Shown here piece after piece: positions 28,079-34,889 of a DNA stretch of 34,889 nt. This stretch comes from Thermoplasmata archaeon. Its GTDB lineage: Archaea > Thermoplasmatota > Thermoplasmata > Methanomassiliicoccales > Methanomethylophilaceae. The notes under the pieces are model-generated. The model was not told the origin of the DNA. It saw nothing but the letters and a program-made list of their open reading frames with translations, and searched no databases. Made by a program: the position numbers and the translations under genes. The DNA lies in the NCBI GenBank assembly GCA_015063195.1, contig SUSX01000008.1, positions 1 through 34,889 of the forward strand. The letters run 5' to 3'. Position 1 is the stretch's first letter, and every line of letters starts with the position of its first letter.

Positions 28079-29437
28079 TTACTCGTAAGCCTTCATTGCG
28101 TCAGCGATGTAGCCGTCGTCCATCATCTTGGCAGTGAGTCCTCTTGATCTCTTGATCATGAACTCTGCCCTGTCACGGAGCTCCTGCCTGCTGAGTTTGA
28201 GACGTGCAACACCCTGTGACATTGCCTTCTCTGCAACTGCAACTGCTTCTGAGATGAAGACATCTGTCTCGGACATTGTGGGGATGATGTAGTCTTCGGA
28301 GATTCCTTTCTCCTCTGCGCACCTTGCCAACTCTCTGGCTGCTGCAATACACATCTCATCTGTGATTGTCTTTGCTCTGACATCAAGAACTCCACGGAAG
28401 ATTGCGGGGAATCCCATAGAGTTGTTGACCTGGTTGGGGAAGTCTGAACGTCCGGTTGCGAATACTTTGCATCCGTGCTCTTTTGCTTCCCAAGGCCAAA
28501 TCTCAGGAACAGGATTTGCGGTTGCGAAGATAACAGGATCGTCTGCCATGAGATCGACGTATTCTGCAGGGATTGTTCCGGGTCCGGGCTTGGATGCTGC
28601 GATAACGATATCTGCACCCTTCATTGCTTCCTTGAGTCCTCCGGTCTTTCCTGCTCCGTTGGTCTTCTCACAGAGTTCCCATTTCTGTTTGAACTGTTCC
28701 TGAACATCTGTCCTCTCAAGGTTAAGAATTCCTTTTGAGTCACAGACACACATGTTCTGTGGTTTGAATCCGGTTGCAAGAAGGAGCCTTGCGATTGCAA
28801 TTGATGCTGCACCTGCTCCTACAACGGTAATCTGTGCTTCCTCAAGCTTCTTTCCGACGAGTTTCATTGCGTTGATTGCTCCGGCGACCTCGACGGTTGC
28901 TGTTCCCTGCTGGTCATCGTGCCATACGGGAATCTTACAGTCTCTTCTGAGCTCATCGAGAATGTCGAAACACTTAGGGTTGGAAATATCCTCAAGGTTG
29001 ATACCTCCAAATGAAGGTGCGATGAGCCTTACAGTCTCGATGATTTTCTCGGGATCCTTTGTGTCAAGACAGATAGGAACACAGTCTACTCCTCCGAGAT
29101 ATTTGAAGAGCATTGACTTTCCTTCCATAACAGGCATTGCTGCCTCGGGTCCGATGTCTCCCAATCCGAGAACACGTGTACCGTCTGAAACGACTGCTAC
29201 GGTGTTCCATTTCCATGTGTGTTCGTAAACCTGATCGATGTCTTTTGCAATTGCCTTACAGGGTTCTGCGACTCCGGGTGAATACCAAATTGCAAAATCA
29301 TCGAATGATCTCACACATGCCTTAGGTACAACCTCTACCTTTCCTCCGTAGTATTTGTGAAGGACCATTGCGTCTTTTCCGGGCTGCTGTGCCTTTGCAA
29401 GGCGCTCCTCAACAGTCATTTCCTCGTAACTTGCCAT
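28079..29437 (-). CDS. Malic enzyme (NAD(P)-dependent malate dehydrogenase, decarboxylating)
   Basis: YSPGVAEPCKAIA...TDGTRVLGLGDIGPEAAMPVMEGKSMLFKYLGGVD...VWHDDQQGTATV. Confidence 0.95.
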   Translation of the reverse strand: MASYEEMTVEERLAKAQQPGKDAMVLHKYYGGKVEVVPKACVRSFDDFAIWYSPGVAEPCKAIAKDIDQVYEHTWKWNTVAVVSDGTRVLGLGDIGPEAAMPVMEGKSMLFKYLGGVDCVPICLDTKDPEKIIETVRLIAPSFGGINLEDISNPKCFDILDELRRDCKIPVWHDDQQGTATVEVAGAINAMKLVGKKLEEAQITVVGAGAASIAIARLLLATGFKPQNMCVCDSKGILNLERTDVQEQFKQKWELCEKTNGAGKTGGLKEAMKGADIVIAASKPGPGTIPAEYVDLMADDPVIFATANPVPEIWPWEAKEHGCKVFATGRSDFPNQVNNSMGFPAIFRGVLDVRAKTITDEMCIAAARELARCAEEKGISEDYIIPTMSETDVFISEAVAVAEKAMSQGVARLKLSRQELRDRAEFMIKRSRGLTAKMMDDGYIADAMKAYE

Positions 29438-29457
29438 AATATTCCTCTCTTACGATT

Positions 29458-29476
29458 TTCTACGAAATTCGTAGAA
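29458..29476. promoter_or_regulatory. 19-bp palindrome upstream of malic enzyme (candidate operator)
   Basis: TTCTACGAA-A-TTCGTAGAA, perfect 9-bp arms; in the divergent intergenic region. Confidence 0.5.
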
Positions 29477-29549
29477 TGTTTTCGAATACCAAAAGCTAAG
29501 AACACACTAACCTTATTTATACCTAACCTATGATTTGCATTTCGAAAAT

Positions 29550-31169
29550 ATGGCTACGATTCACGTTTTAGTCGTCGACGGATACATCGATGACCCTGCA
29601 GCATTGGGTGTACCCCCATACATATCCCCTATGATCAGATCGATTGCAGGCGCAGCCATGGATGCTGGTGCCGATGTGACGTATCTGTCAATAGACCATA
29701 TCAGAAAGGGTGCAGAAATACCCGAAGCAGATGTGTCTGTCGTCCTTTCCGGAAACACAGTCCCCGGCAAATACATCAGATCAATGCCCATGTCTCTTAA
29801 AGAGCTGGATAAATTGTTTCCTAAATTGAAAGGATGGAGACTTATCGGAGGATCTGCAGCAGACTCTGATATTGCAGAAAAGTTTGATTTTGTAATAAAG
29901 AAGGATCTTGCCGCCTCACTTTATGACGGAATGACAGGCAAAGAAGTGGATGAACGCTTCAGAAATTTGGATGAATGGAACAGATGGATGCTCCTCGGAG
30001 CAGATGTTGTGAAACAGCATCAGGATTATCCGTATCCGCTGATAGCTGAAATTGAAACATATCGTGGCTGTCACAGATATGCCAGCGGAGGATGTGCATA
30101 CTGTATCGAGCCATTGAAAGGAAAACCGTTAATGAGATCTCCCGAAGATGTTCTGGCTGAAGCAACAAAACTCAGAGACAACGGAATCAGAAACATACGT
30201 ATTGGAGGTCAAACGTGCATCATATCATACGGTTCCACTGACAGATCTGACCCCCCCAAACCCAATGTTGAGGCTGTCAGGACACTGTTTTACGGCCTCA
30301 GGGACCTGGGATTTGACACGATACATGTCGATAATGCCAATCCGGCAGTCATATCCACATATCCGGACGAATCGGAAGAAATATTGAAAATTATTACAGA
30401 ATGCTGTACTCCAGGAAATGTGCTGGCTCTTGGTATGGAGAGCGCAGATATCAATGTTATAAGAGAGAACAATCTCAACAGTACTCCGGAAATGGTACTC
30501 GATGCGGTACGTATGATTAACAGAATCGGAGGAGACAGAGGGAAAAACGGGATGCCGAATCTCCTTCCCGGACTGAATCTTATTGCAGGATTGGACGGAG
30601 AAACGGCAGCCACATATAGCCAGAACAAAGAATTCCTCAGCAAACTTCTCGATGAGGGCCTAATGGTGCGCCGTATCAACATCAGACAGGTACTGCCTAT
30701 CAGAAAAGAATTCAACGTTAAGGTCAACCCTAACAGATTCAAAAAATTTAAAGAAGAAGTCAGAGAGACCATCGATCATGAAATGCTGAAAAGAATCGTG
30801 CCCGAAGGTACAGTGCTGAAGGATGTTTACATGGAGATTCACGACGGAAACATCACCTTTGGAAGACAGCTGGGATCATATCCGTTATTGGTGGGAGTAC
30901 CATACCGTTTGGAACTTGGAAAAACATACGATATATTCATCACAGATTGGGGAATGAGATCCATTACAGGATATGAATACGGTTTTGACATAAACAATGA
31001 ACCTATGACTTCAGTAGCTTCTCTTCCCGGAATAGGAAAAAAGAGAGCTGCGAAAATCGTAATGGAAAGGCCGTTTTCCGAATTTGAAGAATTATCTAAA
31101 GTAATAGATGATGTCCATGTTTCGGAGAATCTGAAGAGATTTATCTGCATCGAGAGAGGAAAGGAATGA
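29550..31169 (+). CDS. Radical SAM protein with C-terminal helix-hairpin-helix (COG1031-like)
   Basis: ETYRGCHRYASGGCAYCIEP cluster motif (CX7CX2C); C-terminal SLPGIGKKRAAKIVMERPFSEFEEL HhH. Confidence 0.8.
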   Translation: MATIHVLVVDGYIDDPAALGVPPYISPMIRSIAGAAMDAGADVTYLSIDHIRKGAEIPEADVSVVLSGNTVPGKYIRSMPMSLKELDKLFPKLKGWRLIGGSAADSDIAEKFDFVIKKDLAASLYDGMTGKEVDERFRNLDEWNRWMLLGADVVKQHQDYPYPLIAEIETYRGCHRYASGGCAYCIEPLKGKPLMRSPEDVLAEATKLRDNGIRNIRIGGQTCIISYGSTDRSDPPKPNVEAVRTLFYGLRDLGFDTIHVDNANPAVISTYPDESEEILKIITECCTPGNVLALGMESADINVIRENNLNSTPEMVLDAVRMINRIGGDRGKNGMPNLLPGLNLIAGLDGETAATYSQNKEFLSKLLDEGLMVRRINIRQVLPIRKEFNVKVNPNRFKKFKEEVRETIDHEMLKRIVPEGTVLKDVYMEIHDGNITFGRQLGSYPLLVGVPYRLELGKTYDIFITDWGMRSITGYEYGFDINNEPMTSVASLPGIGKKRAAKIVMERPFSEFEELSKVIDDVHVSENLKRFICIERGKE

Positions 31170-31220
31170 CTCCGCCCTCTATAATTAGATAAATAGAGTA
31201 AGCCATATCCGAAATATCAC

Positions 31221-32252
31221 ATGATCGGAATGCTGGAATCCAGATATCCTTTCCTCAGGAGCTCAATGGAAATCGCCTCTCAGAACGGAGCAGACATAGA
31301 CGCTCTGCTGACCTCGCCGTCCTTCGAAGATGCAAGAAAAAGAGGAGTAGAGAGATTAGAATCCGCTCTCAGAGGATCCGAAGTCAATTATGTAGCACAT
31401 TCCACCGATTATGACAGGATTATGGAGATTATGTCATACCCTTATGCAAGAATCCTCGCATCCTGCCTTAATGACAGATATCTCACCAACAGGTATGCCC
31501 TTGCCGAAGCAGTGCATATGAACAGACTCCTAAGCGGAGAGCCCCAGGGAGTTGTTCTGCAGATTGCACATGAACTGGAGGTCAAATCCGTATTGGAGAA
31601 TGAAAAACTTAAGATGCATTTTTCAGACTTCCTCAGATTTACCACAAGGATCAAGAGTTCTGAATGGAAACTCGTGAATCAGGAGATTTACCAGGGATAT
31701 GTCTACCTGACACGTGAAAAATTCGCAAGGGTTCTTCAGAATGCACTCCATGACAGAATTCTTTCAGAATTGCCACTTCCTGTACCTCCCGAATTCAACG
31801 GAATTGTGAACAGAGACTTGGAAACTGTCAGAAACATCATGATGGACTGTAAAAACAAGTATGAAATGAAATACACCGGTGAACTGAAACCTGAGGATCT
31901 GCCTCCGTGTATCCGTACTTTACTCGCCAATGCACAGAACGGTGTCAACCTTGCCCACAGCGGAAGATTTGCATTGGTGTCGTTCCTGCATGCCATAGGT
32001 TTGGATTTGGAACAGATTCTTGCTCTGTTCTCACAGTCCCCTGATTTCGATGAATCGAAGTCGATCTATCAGATCAAACATATCACCGGCGATTTGAACG
32101 GTACGGAAGGATATACGCCGCCTGAATGCTCCACAATGAAAACCCATGGAATCTGTTTCGATCCTGACAACCTCTGCGCAAATGAAAGGATGAACCATCC
32201 TTTGAATTATTTCAGAATTAAGACAAAATCCTATCAGAAAAAGGATGAGTGA
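31221..32252 (+). CDS. priL: DNA primase large subunit PriL
   Basis: C-terminal Fe-S region PPCIRTLL...PPECSTMKTHGICFDPDNLCANERMNHPLNYF. Confidence 0.9.
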   Translation: MIGMLESRYPFLRSSMEIASQNGADIDALLTSPSFEDARKRGVERLESALRGSEVNYVAHSTDYDRIMEIMSYPYARILASCLNDRYLTNRYALAEAVHMNRLLSGEPQGVVLQIAHELEVKSVLENEKLKMHFSDFLRFTTRIKSSEWKLVNQEIYQGYVYLTREKFARVLQNALHDRILSELPLPVPPEFNGIVNRDLETVRNIMMDCKNKYEMKYTGELKPEDLPPCIRTLLANAQNGVNLAHSGRFALVSFLHAIGLDLEQILALFSQSPDFDESKSIYQIKHITGDLNGTEGYTPPECSTMKTHGICFDPDNLCANERMNHPLNYFRIKTKSYQKKDE

Positions 32253-32260
32253 TGGAGAGC

Positions 32261-32905
32261 TTACTGCTCATCCATCTTACTCATGTTTCTCCAGGTAATG
32301 ATTGCTCTCTGGATTGCAGTGAGGTTTCCGACAACTGCGAACCAGATAATCATTATCTCCAACCAGGATACTGAGAATCCTGCGATGTCGAGATATGCAT
32401 ATCCAAATGTACCTGCAACGAACTGTATTACCGGGAACAGAGTAGAGAGTACGACACGGTCTGCACGTCCGAGAAGACCTGCATAAAGTCTGGGTGCTCC
32501 GACGGCCTGCGCCTGTGTACCCATGTAGGATGTGAGAAGCACACCTACCAATGCCAGCATACCCAGGTATGGGTTGCACCATCCGCTGATTGCGACTCCG
32601 CCGATCATGAACATGTCTGCATACCTGTCGAATACATGATCGAGATAGTCACCTTTCTTCGATGCTTTTCCTGAAAGTTTGGCAATCTTACCGTCAAGTG
32701 CATCGAAATATCCTGAAACAATAACAACCAATGCTCCGATAAGAAGGAAAATATCTTTTTCGAAGCTGTAATAGAGGAATACTCCCGAAAGAAGAGCAAG
32801 TATCAGTCCGATCCACGAGATTGTGTTTGGATTCACATTGATCAGTTTCTTGGCTACCGGGGTCAATGCGAAATCGACTCTTGCTCTCTGACCGTCTAAA
32901 ACCAT
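32261..32905 (-). CDS. Archaetidylinositol phosphate synthase-like CDP-alcohol phosphatidyltransferase
   Basis: GYFDALDGKIAKLSGKASKKGDYLDHVFDR; the canonical four Asp are intact. Confidence 0.85.
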   Translation of the reverse strand: MVLDGQRARVDFALTPVAKKLINVNPNTISWIGLILALLSGVFLYYSFEKDIFLLIGALVVIVSGYFDALDGKIAKLSGKASKKGDYLDHVFDRYADMFMIGGVAISGWCNPYLGMLALVGVLLTSYMGTQAQAVGAPRLYAGLLGRADRVVLSTLFPVIQFVAGTFGYAYLDIAGFSVSWLEIMIIWFAVVGNLTAIQRAIITWRNMSKMDEQ

Positions 32906-33414
32906 TTGTCCATCTCCTCAGCCCAAGAAACATCCTCGGGCATATGCCCAACTGTGTTTCCTTTCATAATATCTTCGATTGCAGATGCTGTATCATCGCT
33001 TGAATCGGAGGATGTGTCCACAACATATGTGGGGATTTCCGATTCCACTGATTCGTAAAGGATTACATCAAGAAGTTCTGCCTGGATATTCTCCATCACC
33101 TTCTCCGTACTGTATCCCCTGGATTCAAGACGTGTTTTCATCACATCAGGGCTGCAACGGAGAACGATAATTGTGTCCACATCCAAAAAATGGGAAAGAT
33201 GACTCTCAAATATTGTATTCTCACGGTCGAGAAGCATATCATTCAGTTTTTCGACATCCACATCGTAAGTGTCCCTTTCGGAATCGTATTCTTCTCTGAG
33301 ATTGTTGGATTTGATAAAATCTGTAATATCCAGTACATTGTATCCTCTGCTTCTGAGAACTGAGGATACCGTAGATTTTCCTGTACCTGGAGTACCGGTT
33401 ATAGCCACTCTCAT
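32896..33414 (-). CDS. Fap7/adenylate kinase-like P-loop nucleotide kinase
   Basis: MRVAITGTPGTGKSTVSSVLRSRGYNVLDITDFIKSN. Confidence 0.85.
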   Translation of the reverse strand: MRVAITGTPGTGKSTVSSVLRSRGYNVLDITDFIKSNNLREEYDSERDTYDVDVEKLNDMLLDRENTIFESHLSHFLDVDTIIVLRCSPDVMKTRLESRGYSTEKVMENIQAELLDVILYESVESEIPTYVVDTSSDSSDDTASAIEDIMKGNTVGHMPEDVSWAEEMDKWF

Positions 33415-34322
33415 CAGATTTCCCTCAAGTAAGGGTCGGCCCTTTCCAAAACATCATCCCATGTCGGAGATGCAGTCATGGAACCGTATTCCTCGACTAT
33501 AAACGATGATACGGACGAAGCGATAACCAGTGATTCGCGTACATCGTATCCGTGGTACAATCCTGCATAAAATCCGGCACGGTATGAATCCCCTGCTCCT
33601 GTGGCATCAACAACCCTGTCTGCCCTGACAACAGGGATATTGAATCTTTCACCGTCGATTACTGCGATACTGCCTTCACTTCCGCATGTACATACAGCCA
33701 AAGGAAGGTTCACATCTCCGATATCATCTATCTTCAGATACTTCCTGACGGATTCGAATTCATATCTGTTGCAGAAGAGGTATTTTGAATACTGCATCGC
33801 ATCCTTCAGATAATCTTCATTCCATATACGGTGGACTTCCTGTGCTGGATCAATGGCCACTGTACCTTTGAGACCTTTCATTATGTCGATGTAATACTGA
33901 GGTTCACCGGTACAGAAATGGATATGTTTGGATCTCGATGCATTCTTATCCAATATGATTCCTGTTTTTGATGCGAACCCTTGCGGACCCTGATAAAAAA
34001 GTACCTTCTGTGTAAGATTATCATCGTTTGCGACCAGCGCCTGTGATGTATCAAATCCTTCCACCTTGAGGAATTCGTCGGTAATCACACCGGCATCTGA
34101 TATTATATCATCGAATTTCTTCGGAAAATCCATTCCGACAAATGCACATAGTGCAGTAGGTACGCCCAATCTCGAAGCTACTACAGCAATGTTACTTCCT
34201 GTTCCTCCGAGATGTGTACTCTTATCGATGACATCTACCGATGTGTTGTCCTTAGGGAACTCACGTACCCTGAGGATCTGATCTATCGCAACATGACCGT
34301 ACACAGACAGGAATGGTTCCAT
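33414..34322 (-). CDS. PfkB-family carbohydrate/nucleoside kinase
   Basis: GGTGSNIAVVASRLG; DATGAGDSYRAGFYAGL. Start at 34322 overlaps the SAHH stop (TGATG). Confidence 0.88.
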   Translation of the reverse strand: MEPFLSVYGHVAIDQILRVREFPKDNTSVDVIDKSTHLGGTGSNIAVVASRLGVPTALCAFVGMDFPKKFDDIISDAGVITDEFLKVEGFDTSQALVANDDNLTQKVLFYQGPQGFASKTGIILDKNASRSKHIHFCTGEPQYYIDIMKGLKGTVAIDPAQEVHRIWNEDYLKDAMQYSKYLFCNRYEFESVRKYLKIDDIGDVNLPLAVCTCGSEGSIAVIDGERFNIPVVRADRVVDATGAGDSYRAGFYAGLYHGYDVRESLVIASSVSSFIVEEYGSMTASPTWDDVLERADPYLREI

Positions 34323-34889
34323 CAGGTACCTTCCTCCCAACCTGTGATGTATGACCTCTGCTCATCTGTGAGGGAATCGATAGAAACGCCCATTGCTTCA
34401 AGTTTCAGCCTTGCAATGTCATAATCCAGCTCATCAGGTGCTGTGTAGACTGCGTTGTCCATATCCTTACAGTTCCTGACCATATATTCAAGACCGAGTG
34501 CCTGAACAGCAAAACTCATATCCATGATCTCTGCGGGATGTCCCTGCCCTGCTGCGAGGTTCATCAGCCTTCCGTCGGAGATGAGATAGACTTTCCTTCC
34601 GTCCTTCAGCTCGTATTCATCCACGAACTCTCTGACACGTGTTACACCTTTGGACAGTGCATTGAGATCGGCCTTACTGATTTCATTGTCAAAGTGACCT
34701 ACATTACCCATTATACATCCGGATTTCATGACTTCCAGGTGCTCCGTGCGGATGATGTCCTTGCATCCTGTGACTGTGATGACAATCTCTGCATCCCTGA
34801 CTGCATCGACCATCTTTTTGACTGTGAAACCGTCCATCTTTGCTTCTATTGCCCTTATGGGGTCGACTTCTGTTACTGTAACATTTGCT
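34322..34889 (-). CDS. ahcY: S-adenosylhomocysteine hydrolase, C-terminal part (5' end outside window)
   Basis: ANVTVTEVDPIRAIEAKMDGFTVKKM...VTVTGCKDIIRTEHLEVMKSGCIMGNVGHFDNEI; reading frame open to window edge. Confidence 0.95.
   Translation of the reverse strand, partial: ANVTVTEVDPIRAIEAKMDGFTVKKMVDAVRDAEIVITVTGCKDIIRTEHLEVMKSGCIMGNVGHFDNEISKADLNALSKGVTRVREFVDEYELKDGRKVYLISDGRLMNLAAGQGHPAEIMDMSFAVQALGLEYMVRNCKDMDNAVYTAPDELDYDIARLKLEAMGVSIDSLTDEQRSYITGWEEGT

Noticed and set aside
1-34889. CRISPR arrays, tRNA or rRNA genes
   Set aside because: No regularly spaced direct repeats or tRNA-like cloverleaf sequences noticed by eye in intergenic regions; a tRNAscan/CRISPR finder run would be needed to exclude them formally.

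Overview
Archaeal chromosomal window. Ribosomal proteins S6e, L24e, S28e and L7Ae, aIF2-gamma, aIF5B, aEF1B, a PriL-type primase and an AIP synthase-like protein fix the domain. A Thermoplasmata/Methanomassiliicoccales-type methanogen is my guess and is not proven by the sequence. A conserved housekeeping backbone (about 8-14.8 kb and 27.5-34.9 kb) surrounds a surface-polymer region. The most interesting part is about 14.9-27.4 kb, a mostly minus-strand cluster. It encodes a PEP mutase fused to an N-terminal cytidylyltransferase-like domain (EDKTGSKKNS motif), a phosphonopyruvate decarboxylase, and a LicC-like nucleotidyltransferase fused to a phosphonoacetaldehyde-reductase-like Fe-ADH. It also has a CDP-alcohol phosphatidyltransferase with an Asp-to-His change at the last position of its signature, a heptose branch (GmhA-GmhB fusion plus HddA-like kinase), an NTase-GT2 fusion, an Alg13/Alg14-like split glycosyltransferase, a Wzx-type flippase and a divergent LicD transferase. 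I interpret this as an archaeal pathway that makes CMP-activated 2-hydroxyethylphosphonate and attaches it to a heptose-containing glycan and/or lipid. Other observations include a truncated IS110-like transposase with a structured upstream region, a GT2 gene whose conserved N-terminus is in frame without a start codon (possible 1-nt frameshift), an ACT-ACT-metallo-beta-lactamase fusion, a k-turn/CUUG hairpin candidate in the L7Ae leader, and a 19-bp palindrome upstream of the malic enzyme gene.
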